Shown here piece by piece: positions 11,131-22,265 of a DNA stretch of 64,000 bases. Position 1 is the first letter of the stretch. Each line of letters opens with the position of its first letter. A program made the translations under genes and the position numbers. The notes below the pieces were generated by a model. It did no database searches. It was not told the DNA's origin and saw nothing but the letters and a program-made list of their open reading frames with translations. This stretch comes from Pseudopithomyces maydicus (Eukaryota > Ascomycota > Dothideomycetes > Pleosporales > Didymosphaeriaceae). The DNA lies in assembly GCA_026873275.1 (NCBI GenBank), contig JANTUC010000018.1:496001-560000 (forward strand), written 5' to 3'.

Positions 11131-12969
11131 ATGCGCGACCTCATCCTGGCCTCGCTGGCCTCGGCACTCTTCGCTCGTAGCGCTGAAGCTGTGGCCGCAA
11201 ACCCACTTCCCAAACCTACCGAGATTACGTGGGGTTCCGAGAAGCCCTTCTCCGTTGGTTCGCTGGCTCTCGAAGGCGTGGACTCGCAGATCGTACAGGA
11301 CGGCTTCGACCGTGCTCTACAGGCCATCACGGACCTCAAGTGGATTCCTCAGGCGATAGAGGCGCCTGTGCGAAGCTTCGAGCCTTTCCCGACCGCTACA
11401 GCTGCGTCCAAGAAGAGGAAGAGCAAGAAGAGGCAATACGACACCGGCACTAACTCTACTGCATCTCTTTCTACTGTCGACTGCCAGGTCAAGGATACCA
11501 GCGCTCCTCTGCAACATGGTGTCGATGAGTCTTACACGTTGGAAATCGCTGAAGGCTCTGGCTCAATCAAGATTACAGCAGAGACAGTTTATGGTGCACT
11601 TCACGCCTTTACCACACTGCAACAGATTGTCATCAACGATGGTAGCGGCAATCTCATTGTCGAGGCACCTGTCTCCATCAAGGATGCTCCGCTCTACCCT
11701 GTCCGTGGTATCATGATCGATTCTGGTCGCAACTACCTCTCTAAGAAGAAGATCTTCGAACAAATCGATGGCATGGCCCTTTCCAAGCTCAACGTTCTCC
11801 ACTGGCACATGGTGGATGCCCAGTCCTGGCCTGTAGAACTCGAAACTTACCCCGAAATGGCCGACGATGCCTACTCCGCTAATGAGGTCTACACCAAGGA
11901 CTGCCTCCAGGAAATAATCGAGTATGCTTCTGCTCGTGGTGTTCGTATCATTCCTGAGATCGATATGCCCGGTCACGCTAGCTCTGGCTGGAAACAGGTT
12001 GACGAGAGCATGTTGGCTTGCATCGACTCTTGGTGGTCAAACGACAACTGGCCGACTCACACCGCTGTTGAGCCTAACCCTGGACAGCTCGATATCCTCA
12101 ACAACAATACTTACGAAGTCACCGGCAAGGTTTACAAGGAGCTTGCTGAGCTCTTTCCTGATAACTGGTTCCACATTGGTGGTGACGAGCTGCACATGAA
12201 CTGCTACAACTTCAGCAGCCTCGCTCGTGACTTCTTTGCCCAGAACCACACCATGGGTGACCTTTACCAGGTCTGGGTCGACAGAGCCATCCCCAACTTC
12301 CAGAAGCAGGCCAACAAGACTTTCGTCATGTGGGATGATGTCATCCTGTCCGCCGACGCTGCTGCCACCGGAGAAGTCCCCAAGGACATCATCATCCAGG
12401 CCTGGAACAACGGCATCACCAACATCAACAATGCCACCGCCATGGGCCACCGTGTCATCGTCTCATCCTCCGACTTCATGTACCTCGACTGCGGCTATGG
12501 CGGCTGGGTAGGCAACGACCAGCGCTATGACGTCCAGGTCAACCCCAACGCCACCGACGGATCCCCCAACTTCAACTATGGCGGCGGCGGCGGCTCCTGG
12601 TGCGCCCCCTACAAGACATGGCAGCGCATCTACGACTACGACTTCACCGACGGCCTCTCCGACGAGCAAAAGAAGCTCGTCGTCGGCTCCATCGCGCCGC
12701 TCTGGTCCGAGCAGGTCGACGACGTGGTCCTCAGCCAGAAACTCTGGCCCCGCGCTGCGGCCCTCGCCGAGCTCGTGTGGAGCGGAAACCGCGACGAGAA
12801 CGGCAACAAGCGTACTACCGAGCTGACGCAGCGTATCCTCAACTTCCGCGAGTACCTGGTCGCCAGCGGTGTTAGTGCCGCCCCGCTCATGCCCAAGTAC
12901 TGCCTTCAGCACCCGCACGAGTGCGACCTCAACCTCAACCAGACGGTCCTTTGGACTTCGTCTGCTTAG
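11131..12969 (+). CDS. GH20 beta-N-acetylhexosaminidase, secreted, with basic propeptide linker
   Basis: Exo-enzyme that removes terminal GlcNAc/GalNAc, mainly from chitin oligomers, in wall turnover and chitin use. Intronless, 612 residues. A signal peptide covers residues 1-18 or so (MRDLILASLASALFARSAEA). An N-terminal GH20b-type domain follows, then the barrel starting near VRGIMIDSGRNY. The catalytic pair D352-E353 sits in HIGGDELHMNCY; family chemistry uses Asp to orient the substrate N-acetyl group and Glu as acid/base. Substrate-binding tryptophans are visible in HWHMVDAQSWP and WGxW-like stretches. A very basic segment, KKRKSKKR at about 93-100, lies between signal and catalytic parts and resembles the dibasic propeptide site of Aspergillus hexosaminidases. 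Several N-glycosylation sequons are present. The second half uses strongly C-ending codons. Confidence 0.95.
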   Translation: MRDLILASLASALFARSAEAVAANPLPKPTEITWGSEKPFSVGSLALEGVDSQIVQDGFDRALQAITDLKWIPQAIEAPVRSFEPFPTATAASKKRKSKKRQYDTGTNSTASLSTVDCQVKDTSAPLQHGVDESYTLEIAEGSGSIKITAETVYGALHAFTTLQQIVINDGSGNLIVEAPVSIKDAPLYPVRGIMIDSGRNYLSKKKIFEQIDGMALSKLNVLHWHMVDAQSWPVELETYPEMADDAYSANEVYTKDCLQEIIEYASARGVRIIPEIDMPGHASSGWKQVDESMLACIDSWWSNDNWPTHTAVEPNPGQLDILNNNTYEVTGKVYKELAELFPDNWFHIGGDELHMNCYNFSSLARDFFAQNHTMGDLYQVWVDRAIPNFQKQANKTFVMWDDVILSADAAATGEVPKDIIIQAWNNGITNINNATAMGHRVIVSSSDFMYLDCGYGGWVGNDQRYDVQVNPNATDGSPNFNYGGGGGSWCAPYKTWQRIYDYDFTDGLSDEQKKLVVGSIAPLWSEQVDDVVLSQKLWPRAAALAELVWSGNRDENGNKRTTELTQRILNFREYLVASGVSAAPLMPKYCLQHPHECDLNLNQTVLWTSSA

Positions 12970-13490
12970 GGGTTTGTCCTACGAAATAGCATTTTTGCGG
13001 CGTTTATGGAAAACTGCATGGTTGTGTACCAATGGTCTATGTGGTGGGTGATGGGTTGAGCGAAAGGGGGAGCTGCGGTTTCTATTTTGTTTTACTGTGT
13101 TTTATTTCGATTCGATTCTTGTGTACATTTATCTATACCCATCCTGATAGAGGATATCAATACATGCCTTACAGGCGTAATTGCGTTTGTAATCCTGCTG
13201 AGCTTTCACCATTTGTTGTCAATCGGATAATCGCTATTGACTGTTTGTATGATACACAGTCACGTCGTGGATAGTGCTAAGGTCTGGAAGAAAGGCCATG
13301 CAAAAGTCGACAGTGTGCACGGAAGCGTGCACTGAGCGTGCATTGAAACGTGCAGTCATTGAAACGACGGGGCGTGATGTGAGTGATAGAGGTGGTACAA
13401 CCGTTGTACACCAGGTATTGACTGTGCGCAATAACAACTCTTCATGTGAAGAGAGGGTGTGAATCACACGCACGCATGGCCACGTCTACC

Positions 13491-13500
13491 ATATATAAAT
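13491..13500 (+). promoter_or_regulatory. TATA box of the small Cys-rich gene
   Basis: ATATATAAAT is a strong TATA sequence about 270 bases before the ATG at 13761. Between the expected transcription start (about 13525) and 13761 I find no ATG, so 13761 would be the first start codon on the transcript. Confidence 0.6.
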
Positions 13501-13584
13501 ATCCTCTATGGGTATCCAAACTTCCTTCATTCAACACTACAGCTCTCAACATCTTTCTTCCAATCATTATACCTGATCGAGATA

Positions 13585-13756
13585 TCTCAAGACTCTATTC
13601 AAGACTTCACCCAATACTCCACCCAATACTTCACTCGAGACTTTGCTCAGGGCTCCATCCAAAGGCCCTATTCAAGACTTCATCCAAGACTCTATCTAAG
13701 ACTCCATCTAAGGCTTCACTCAAGACTTCATCCGAAACTCCATACAAGACTTCATC
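13585..13756 (+). repeat. Degenerate tandem repeat in the 5' leader
   Basis: A run of variants of a 12-15 base unit resembling AAGACTTCATCC (for example CAAGACTTCATCC, AAGACTCTATCT, AAGACTCCATCT, AAGACTTCATCC) fills the leader up to the start codon. It is C/T/A-rich with almost no G and contains no ATG. Confidence 0.75.
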
Positions 13757-13760
13757 CACC

Positions 13761-14302
13761 ATGAGCACCTCTAACGAAGACGCCCCCACGGTCGAACCTA
13801 GCACCACTACAGTTGAACCTAGCACCACCACGATCGAACCTAGCACCCCCCGGGTACCAATCAACCTTCGCGTTATAATTTCCCCATGCCGGTTCATATC
13901 CACGAATTACCGCCAATTCCTGATAAATTTCTATCGAAATTAAAAGAACAAGACGACGGTTTACAGGTGGACCTAAATATCTGCTATGAGGTTTCGTTCG
14001 GTGTCGGGTGCGGCTGCGGAAACCTAAATTTCGCATATCACGTCGACAAATGTCTGATCGACGAAGATACGGGCAAGCACAAGTGTCCCACAAGCGGTTC
14101 TGCTTACATCGGTGGGAAAGAATTTTGTGGCAGGTTTAATTGCTGGGGAGAGAGGAAACTCCGTAAGGAACGTGAAGCAGAGGAGAAGAAGCTTTCTATG
14201 CAAGCTGAAGCAGAGGCAGAGAAGCTCCGTCTGCCAATCGAAGCAGAGGCGGAGAAGGAGCTCCCTGTGCCAGCTGAAGCAGAGATGTCAGAGAAGAAAT
14301 AA
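13761..14302 (+). CDS. Small Cys-rich protein with Thr/Pro repeats and Glu/Lys tail; apparent one-base frameshift
   Basis: Unrecognised protein, likely lineage-specific. The first ATG (13761, context CCACCATGAG) opens a frame with three copies of a VEPSTTT-like heptad. This frame is left at a run of six C (13846-13851). With one more C it would continue as PPGTNQPSRYNF and then PVHIHELPPIPDKFL into the long downstream frame, giving about 180 residues. The middle has clustered cysteines (CYEVSFGVGCGCG, then HVDKC, HKC, FCGRFNCW), suggesting metal binding or disulfides. The tail is an AEAEAEK-type repeat. Alternatives are an intron 13854-13966 (weak GTACCA donor, good TTTACAG acceptor, also in phase) or a start at 13886 giving 138 residues. 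I prefer the missing-base explanation because the would-be intron reads like protein. No signal peptide seen. Confidence 0.55.
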
Positions 14303-14609
14303 GTCTGCTACAGCACGGCTTTTACCCTTCGTAGAAGTGAGAGCATGGAGGAGGGTTATGGTGACTGCGCTGGCAGATTTATCAATGCGGGAACTTGTTC
14401 CAAATTATAGAAAGTCTCAAGCAATGCCAATATAATTCATTGAGTCATCATCGGGCTTGGTCTAGTAATGTGTCTGCTCGCAAGTGATGCTATGTTGCTA
14501 CCCTCGTTGCATCTTAGACTACTCATCATCCTCGCCTTCCATGTCTCGTGCAGATCCACCCGACCCATAGCCTGCCACATAAAGCCTCGCAATACACTCG
14601 TTTCATATC
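14303..14609. other. Convergent intergenic gap, nothing recognised
   Basis: Lies between the 3' ends of two small Cys-rich genes on opposite strands. No repeat or RNA gene seen. Confidence 0.5.
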
Positions 14610-14945
14610 TCAGCCAAAATTTGACTCATTGGCGCCATCTCCACCATGGTGAACGTGTCGTCTTCGGCAATGGACCTCTAAGAGGCGTGCTGCCAGTACC
14701 GCCGCTATGACAACGAAGTCGCGCAAGTGCAAGCCGATCTGTTTGGAAGCAGACTCCTCGGTGTCGCATGTGGGCAGTGTCATTATGCCTGCTTCCTTCG
14801 CTTCCTGTGTACATTCTGCGCAGGTTGTTTTCCACTCCAGGTCAAAGTCTTCCACAATAGTCCGCCGGCACGCGTGATCACAACGCAGAGTATGGGAGTA
14901 CTTAACATGACTGCAAGGGAGAGTGTATCTGAAGTTTTTGCACAT
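14610..14945 (-). CDS. Small Cys-rich hypothetical protein
   Basis: Not recognised. The ATG at 14945 gives 111 residues. The first half has regularly spaced cysteines and histidines: MCKNFRYTLPCSHVKY, then LRCDHACRR, then TTCAECTQEA. Alternation of C and H (C2, C11, H13, C22, H24, C26, and a later CAEC pair) suggests a small zinc-binding fold or a disulfide-rich protein. The pattern is loosely like that of the convergent neighbour upstream (GCGCG...HVDKC). The second half is less ordered and may include an unrecognised intron or an incorrect 3' end. No signal peptide is evident. Moderate to low confidence that it is expressed in this form. Confidence 0.4.
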   Translation of the reverse strand: MCKNFRYTLPCSHVKYSHTLRCDHACRRTIVEDFDLEWKTTCAECTQEAKEAGIMTLPTCDTEESASKQIGLHLRDFVVIAAVLAARLLEVHCRRRHVHHGGDGANESNFG

Positions 14946-15184
14946 GCCGTTCAATAGTTGACCGTAGAATTTATTTCGGTTGTTAGGACTGAAGTGCAAT
15001 GATTAACAATAAATAGGTTGGTTGGGTTGTGAGTCAAGTACAACTTCAATGATTCAATGGCAGGAGCGAATTTAGTGCATATGAAGAACATGTTGAATTC
15101 TTTCGTGACTTGTTAAATATTCTCTTCCATAAATACACGCTCGCGTGGATCGTCAAACGAGCGATGCTTCATCACTTGCAACAT

Positions 15185-17091
15185 TTACGTGATGTAGCGG
15201 AACGATGGGTGGCGGTATCCAAGATCCTTGATCTGAGCCTCGCTGAGGCCATTGAGACGGTGGTCGCGCTTGCCCAAATCACGTTGCCTGTTCTCCCACT
15301 TGCAGTACGCAATACCTGCGAGTGACAGCACCAGTACGCCAATTTGACCTGCCAGATTAATTGTGTGACCGGTGTGGTATTTCGGTGCATCCTGTTTGAT
15401 GTAGGTCCTGAAAGCAAGGTTAGCGATGTATATTCTAACATCTTGGGTGATGGAATCTTTACCATGTAGCAAGAACACCTCCTGCAGTTCCCAATGTAAC
15501 AACATAAGCGCCGGATATAGCTCGTATAGCGGGTCCCGATGCATTATTCATGGCCCACGATAGGAAGCCCGGACCACCTGGGAACGCGCCGAGCGTGATG
15601 AAGAAGACACCCATGTATCGGATGTTCGGGTTCGTTGCCCAGCGCAAGATTGCGAAGCCAGTTATTCCAAGAAGTGTGAACGCTGCGAGGAAGATACCAC
15701 GGCGGTTGACTTTATCGGAGAAGAACGCGACACCAATAGCTACAACACAAGCACATACATAAGGAGGAACCGAGTACAGCTGGGCTTTTGTGTTTGTCCA
15801 GCCAAGGTCGTTCAAAATCGTAGGCTGTAGTTGTTAGCTTCCTTCAGAAAAGACTTGAGATACGTCTTCGCTCACCATAAAGAGGGAAATTCCTTGCACA
15901 GTAATGTTGATCAAGAAGAAACCAAGAGCGCAGATGTAGTTGTTGATGTTAAGGAACGATCGTGTAACGTGGTGGAACTGGACTCTCTCGTTCTCATCAC
16001 CGCTGTTCTTTGTCTGGAGCCTTTCCACAGCAATACGACGCTCACGTTCGGTCAAGAAGTGACATTCCATAGGGCTTTTCGGCATGAAATAAGGCGCTCC
16101 TAGACCAACCAGCATGGTGAAGAGACCTTCAAAGAAGAAGATGTTTCGCCAAGTGTGGATGATCATCCCTGACGCACCCCACGGAGGAATGCGAGCAAGA
16201 CTAGTGCCGTTAGTGCCTTGTAAATGTAAGAATGTAAGATCAACTCACGCAGTGGCAAGGAGGCCACCAAAAGCACCGGCCATTGATGCTGCAGAGACGT
16301 AGATTCCGACACGAAGCAAAAGCTCTTCTCGCTTGTAAAAACAAGTGATGAAGAATGCAATACCACTATTTATGATGTTAGCTGATACTTGATAATGGTG
16401 AAAAATAACCACTCACGGCATGACACCTCCTTCGAATACTCCGAGGAAGGCGCGAGCAGTCAAGAGCCCCTCAAAACTTTGGACGAATGCTGAACACAGA
16501 GACACAAGACCGAAGCCTACTACCAGCAATGGAAGATAGAACTTGGGGCCGATCGCCTTGAGCAAGATGTTGCTGGGAACTTCAACGAAGATGTAAACGA
16601 TGTAAAAGATCGACGTGACCCAGTTGAAGCGGACTCCGACCAGATGAAGGTCATCTGCCATGCCCTGGATACGCGCATTTCCGACATTCGCACTGGAATC
16701 AATTAGCAAATAGTATATAATTTGGATGAGTTGTTATCATGATAGTGGTTCTATCGTGCCTTTTCTGTGCGGATTGACTGTGGTGAAATGCGGGGAGCAA
16801 ACATACCGGTCTAGAAAGCACAGCAAGTATAGAAAAGTTGTCACGGGAACGATGACTCTGTCCAGCTTCCAACGAACAGCTTCCTCCTCCTCTTCAGTCC
16901 AGGTAAACCCATCTACGGAGTCACTGGCATTGCTGGCAGCGACTTGTTCGTCATCTATGAAACCATCATTAGCGTTCGTGTGGGGAAAGATTTGGAACAG
17001 TCTTACAAAGGACCTTCTCTGCCATTGCGTGGTCCGCTCCGGCCTTCTCATCAGCTTTATGGAACGAGTAGACTGGTTCCACGGACGCCAT
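15185..17091 (-). CDS. MFS transporter of the Dal5 (anion:cation symporter) family
   Basis: Plasma-membrane proton symporter of the allantoate permease group, which carries carboxylates, ureides or vitamins such as nicotinate. Seven exons on the minus strand: 17091-17007, 16954-16807, 16692-16417, 16365-16249, 16200-15876, 15824-15463 and 15407-15185. All junctions are GT-AG and in phase, giving 511 residues. The N-terminus is cytosolic and acidic (WTEEEEEAVRWKLDR), leading into TM1 VPVTTFLYLLCFLDR. The family signature follows: NARIQGMADDL, then GVRFNWVTSIFYIVYIFVEV and SNILLKAIGP. A central loop (CHFLTERERRIAVERL) and the C-terminal NLSEAQ-like motif, here LNGLSEAQIKDLGYRHPSFRY, are also typical of Dal5 members. 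About 12 helices. Substrate unknown. No neighbouring metabolic cluster explains it. Confidence 0.92.
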
Positions 17092-18960
17092 CCTGAGGGT
17101 AGAGCGAAGGCCAACAGTCTATTCCAGAGTGAAAATTCTGCTTGATGGTACCTGTGCGCTCGGGAGGAATATGCGGGGAGAAAATCTGGGGATGTTTCTC
17201 CACATATACACAGTTGGCGCGTACCCGTGTTTTGACTTCCGGATGCCGTGCAAGTGCTCTGGAGAGCAAAGTCGGCAGTTGTATAAGGGCCAGCCACAGG
17301 AGCAGAGGACAGTCTTGTCCCGGATCCGTGGCTGCTTTAAACCCCCGCTATTCGCCCTCCGTTAGCCCTTGCTATCCACTTGATCTACTACGGGGCGTAA
17401 CGCTGCATATCACTTTTACCGAGTCCACATAGCGAGGGAAGGCCATGTGCACCGGCCCAACGGTGTTCACTCTATGCCTGCTCAATGCGGGGTCTAGACT
17501 TGGCTGGCAAGGGTGGAGCGGAGCGCTTGTGAGTTTGCGTATACGCCAGCTGCTTGGCGGAGCGGAATGCAGAAGTATCAGCGAGAAGACCAGCCATTCA
17601 TGGATGATGCTATTGACATCTACCGAAACGCCACAAGTTTTGAAACTAGACTGACAGCCGGCTTCGCAAGAGCATGGCGAAGGTGGTACACAGATCCACG
17701 AGATTCTCATCGGATGGGTGGGTGGCCTGTCTTATCTGATGTTTAACCCAAAGGATTATGCAATAAAGTTGAGGTCCGAGCTGCGGATAATGTCCCTTGA
17801 CATCCGTGCCGCCTATGTACGTGCGACTGCAGTGTAACCAACCTTCTGGTAGGCCTCATTCTACCACAGATGCCAAAAGGCCGTCTACTCCTGTGTTTTG
17901 CAGATTTTTATGGTCCCGACTGTGGGACATTTTTAAAAAAGAGAAAAGGTTGAGAGAAAGCTGGGAAGGAATATGCGCTAATCGTCGCTCAGCAGCTCCC
18001 AGAATGCACTTGAACAGTCCACCTTCTCGAAAAATGTCAGAATTCGAGTCACCTGAATGCATCCGCCTGGGCCCGTGACTAGCGGGAGAACATCGGTCCA
18101 ATTTGACTCGCGGTTGACCGATCCGTCGCCAAGGCTTTTGTCAACCCGTCCGTTCCTTCATTGAGTAGAACTGGAAGTAGTGACTGGATCCGGAGGTGTA
18201 CGTCACCAAACCATCAGACAAGATGGCGGTTTGACAGCAGTGGAGTGTTGACGTTGCAAGAACGAGGGTCAATTGCTTTTGTGGGGCACCGGCCACCCCG
18301 CAAGTCCCACGGCGCCCCATGGAGGCATTCGATGGACTTGACCATAAGAAATTGGTTTGTTTCATATCCCGTCTTCGCCGAACGAGCCAAACGGCACATA
18401 TTTCGTCCTTTGCTATACCCTACTCTTTGAAAGATCTGGAATTGTGGCGCTTGTCTATTTCATCCCTCCTTTAAATCCTTCGGGCGCTAAGTTTTACCTA
18501 GTGTTTAGTGTCACAGTCACGTTCCTGGATAACCGAGGGTGTGAAGGCAAAGAAACGCGATCCAGCGACCATAGCAGTAGTGCAGGGACTTTACGCCTTG
18601 CAGCAACACCAAAACATCTTTAGGGTACAAGGCGAGGTGCCGAGCAGTCCATCTGAGCGCGTGATCCAGTCAGCTCCCTCGAGATTTGGCAGCACCCCAG
18701 CTCTTACTGCACAAATTCACGCAGACTCGGCCCGTTTCCCCAATTATATCGGCACACCTGCGACCGACCCAAGGCAAGAACAATAACGTTGCGGCGAACG
18801 TCCTCAAATTGGCTTGTCAATCATAAACAATTGCTTGGGAAATCCAGTGCGTGCAGTGAACTCGTATCGAAAGATCCGTAAGCCGGAAAAATATTCCACC
18901 ACATCAACAACGGTGCATCGTACAGTAGCCCAATGCTCTTGATCTCTTTGATAAACCTGG
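17092..18960. other. Long intergenic region, no gene supported
   Basis: About 1.9 kb. Several short frames exist on both strands, but none has family motifs, good starts or splice pairs. Contains the promoter of the Dal5-type transporter near 17100-17350. Confidence 0.5.
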
Positions 18961-20136
18961 TCAAGCCATTTTATGCCTCAGCTCGTCGCGATCCTCGTCT
19001 TTTCCAGGCCAAAGCATATTCTTCATGATTATCGCTCGGACCTGCATTCCCAGATTAAAAAGCCACACTCCCACGAGGAGCACTGTCATAATACTACCAA
19101 CCCACTTGATGCCTTCGCTTTCCAGTTGATTTCCAATGTTGATGGTCGTAATCGCGAAGCCCGTGTTTGGGAACACAAAGGCCCAGCATATTAAGCTCCA
19201 ATATAGCTCTTTCATCCCCTGGAGACACGCAATCGTCGCTATTGCGAAGAAGAAGAACGCAAAGAGCCACAAGAATATGGAGAAGACCAGAGCCAGAGGT
19301 TGCAATACATCCATAGCCATTGGATGTTTTCCGAAGTAAGCATAACCTTGTGGGATGTTATTGGCCATGCCCATCAATGCCAAAGCCGTGAATGATGGCG
19401 GCCCGACGACCATGAATATTCCAGGCCGTAACTTTGGAGCTGGTAGCCCATCGACCATCAGCCGGCCCAGGAACAGTGCAGTCATTATGAATGATATTAG
19501 AAACCCGAGACCCTGACATGCAAGACCAGCAACGATGATAGCAAGTCTTTGCTCGGGCGGTTGTTCGGAACTGATACTGCTCGCAATGCTACCGGAAAGC
19601 ATGGCCGGAAAGATGGGAAGAATCCAAGACGGGGTCATAGAGTGAATAGACATGTGCTTGCCAGCCGAAAAGAGCACGTAATAGTGTCCAACACCAACAA
19701 CCAAAGTACAGCCAACATAAATCCAGAAAAGCACTCTCAAGGCCGTAAGAAGCCAGGGACCGCTAGCAGGGACACCGAACGCCTGTATATTCATCAAAAG
19801 AACCGCGAATGACAGCCACATGCAAGGAAAGAATAGGCTTTCGGTCGGATGTGTAAGTGAGCTTTTCAACGTGCCGGGGTTCAGGATAAAGCGCATTGAT
19901 ATCATTGTCATGTTGAACAAGAGCAGCACGATGAAGAAGATAAAGATGATCTTGCCAATGGTCGTGAGGCCGTCGAACTGATGTGGTTGTTGTTTGAGGA
20001 GATTCGAGATTCCGCCGGTCGACATAGTCAACGTGAACCACGCCCAGGTGAAATGCGATATCCTTTCGCGCAGCGAGATTTTGCCCATGTAGACACCACT
20101 CCGGTCCTCATCTCCCAACTCTTTGCTGTCCGGCAT
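18961..20136 (-). CDS. SLAC1/TDT-family transporter (Mae1/malic acid transport-like)
   Basis: Membrane transporter of the tellurite-resistance/dicarboxylate (TDT) family. Fungal members include the malate transporter Mae1 and sulfite pump Ssu1. The upstream extension of the frame has no ATG, so I start at the ATG on 20136 (MPDSKELGDED), giving 391 residues in one exon. The first helix region carries the family motif RISHFTWAWFTLTMSTGGI, and about ten hydrophobic segments follow. SMTPSWILPIFPAMLSGSIA resembles the conserved proline-containing pore helix, and the region after it has the expected GPPSFTALALMGMA stretch. Length is normal. Mae1-like and Ssu1-like subgroups cannot be separated with certainty by eye; Mae1-like is preferred because of the overall loop pattern. 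Same strand as the Dal5-type gene, but 1.9 kb apart. Confidence 0.87.
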   Translation of the reverse strand: MPDSKELGDEDRSGVYMGKISLRERISHFTWAWFTLTMSTGGISNLLKQQPHQFDGLTTIGKIIFIFFIVLLLFNMTMISMRFILNPGTLKSSLTHPTESLFFPCMWLSFAVLLMNIQAFGVPASGPWLLTALRVLFWIYVGCTLVVGVGHYYVLFSAGKHMSIHSMTPSWILPIFPAMLSGSIASSISSEQPPEQRLAIIVAGLACQGLGFLISFIMTALFLGRLMVDGLPAPKLRPGIFMVVGPPSFTALALMGMANNIPQGYAYFGKHPMAMDVLQPLALVFSIFLWLFAFFFFAIATIACLQGMKELYWSLICWAFVFPNTGFAITTINIGNQLESEGIKWVGSIMTVLLVGVWLFNLGMQVRAIIMKNMLWPGKDEDRDELRHKMA

Positions 20137-22265
20137 CTTGGACGGTGTCGCTGAACAACGGGGGACGACTCCAAGGCTCCACTGCCAACGAAAGGGAAGC
20201 ACGTTTTTATAGCAGCTGCTTTCAAGCTACTGTCAAGCTAGCTATCGGTCGATAGCATCAAAGATTGTGCTTCGATGGTACGATCTGATCCGTAATCCTT
20301 ACGCTAAAATCCTTACGGTTAGATCGGGATGTTAGAGCCATTCATGTTCCTACAGGCGCGCAAGTAGTTCCCAACACACTTGGGCAATGATAAGGCAAGA
20401 ACGTCCAAAGCGAGATATCTCACATGCTTGCACCCGCACGAGGTAGATATCCGTATTGCTGCCAGATCAGAAAAATTACGATTTGTCCCCTAGATCATAC
20501 CAACCCGAATTTTCCGGTTCCCACGGTCCGGTCCATCATACTTGCAGGCTAGGAACGAAAAGCTTGTTCTTCCCGGCGCTATAGAATATCGATTGTTAAT
20601 TGCATCATCAGTGTTTCCAAAAGTGAGAATGCCGGTGTGCTGGATCTTTACGGTCTCCACTTGAGGCTCTGCGGTGGGCCCCGTCCCTTCCTGCGTGTTC
20701 CACAATTAGGGACGTCATATCTTTCAGGAAGGCGGTCCCAGTTAGGATACAACCGCATATATGTGTGTGTGGTAATTGCATTTAAATGTATCAATTTCTG
20801 AAAATCGCGACGTTTCCACAGATCGTTTCGGTGGACATAGAATAATACTGTTTACAAACTCTTTTCTCGAACGTCGTTTACATTTGCTGAACTCCGTGGA
20901 ACGCATGCAAAGTATGATATCAGCCGCTGTTGATGAAGAGAACACCGAAACGACCTGACCAGATATGTGTTGCTGGAAACCACGTATGCTCTACTGAGAT
21001 ACTGAGATACAGATTTTCAGACCTTCGAAAGCGTTGAAGATTTGCTTCTGCCGCACAGCTGGGTTATACAGGCGACTCGAAGGATATTTTTTGCGATCTT
21101 GATTCAAGAGTCTAACATGTTCTTTCGTTTATGAAGCCAAACCTGCGACGACTGGGGTCTTGCACACCAGAAAAAGGATCATTCTCCTATACAGGTACGC
21201 TATTTCAACCTCGGAATGATGTTTGGCTGCTCTTGAATTATTAGCTCGATACTTGATGGAGTCCGCAGAAGCACCCTGTATCAATTTGCCTTTTTCTGAA
21301 GATATTGCATTGATTCATTGCTGCCCTACACCAGTAGAATTTACGATGAGATGTCATTGGAGTATCTTTATCGCGCGTTCCGACTGGAAGGCACTTATGA
21401 AGAGCGTTCTTGGCCTCTAGATCTGCTAAGTTACTCTTCGAACTCCATTGCCTGTATATCTAGATCACAATCTAATAATCTCTCGGCCTACCCAATCTAG
21501 CAAACGATAACATAAAAGAGTAGATATCTATATGAGATGCTCCATAGGAGGGAGTGAAATGTATTTCCGTTAAAGAAATTGTACGCAATACATCGTTGAC
21601 TAGCAACCTTACGGGTCATCGCAATTCAGACATGCCCCATAAGTACTTTCCTCCCATCAACATGATAAAAGCTGTTTGATGTCCCACATATCTATGAACA
21701 TATTCATGGTCGCCCTTTTATCGATATCAAACCCTTTGAACCTATGACGTCAATCACCACTCAGATCTTCATTCTCCACTCCAGCAACCCATTGATCAAC
21801 ACCAAAAGCTCGTCATAACTAATTTCCGCATCAAAATTTTCTTCTTCTCTTCCAAAAATCCACAATGCCGCTCAGTATACCACAAAATACTTTGACATAA
21901 AATGCATGCACCAAGCCTAGATGCCACGGCCCTAGCGCGCAGTACATGTCTTGGTCCGTAGATCCACAAAGCTTCGTCGAATGGCCATCGCTGCCGTATA
22001 CGAGTAGCGCATCAACCTCGCTGCTAGCCCCTCCCAGTCGCCCCATTACGTACGTGTGAGGGGACGCTGCATCGCGGGTCGAGAATTGTCTGACGTTGGA
22101 CGGCGTCGCGGATGTGAGGAGCATGCCTAAAGTCGTGAATGACGTCTTTGTGCACGCGACCGCGCGGGGACTTTTGCCTACGCTTGCCCTGGATATAAAC
22201 ATACAACTCTCTTGAGGATTTCCAATTGCTTGTTTGACTAGTGAAATTTGGGTGTGACGGAAAGA
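20137..22265. other. Long intergenic region, no gene supported
   Basis: About 2.1 kb between divergent transporter genes. Mostly A/T-rich from 20700 to 21900. Short frames on both strands lack motifs. No tandem repeat, tRNA or transposon end seen. Confidence 0.5.

Larger units (their letters stand above)
12970..13760. other. Intergenic plus leader of a small Cys-rich gene
   Basis: 3' flank of the GH20 gene to about 13480, then promoter and repetitive leader of the next gene. Palindrome-like GTGCACGGAAGCGTGCAC lies at 13315-13332. No further gene recognised. Confidence 0.5.

Noticed and set aside
18508..18786. Open + strand frame containing KAKKRDPATIAVVQGLYALQ
   Set aside because: No ATG at the start, no motif, no splice acceptor that connects it to a coding exon.
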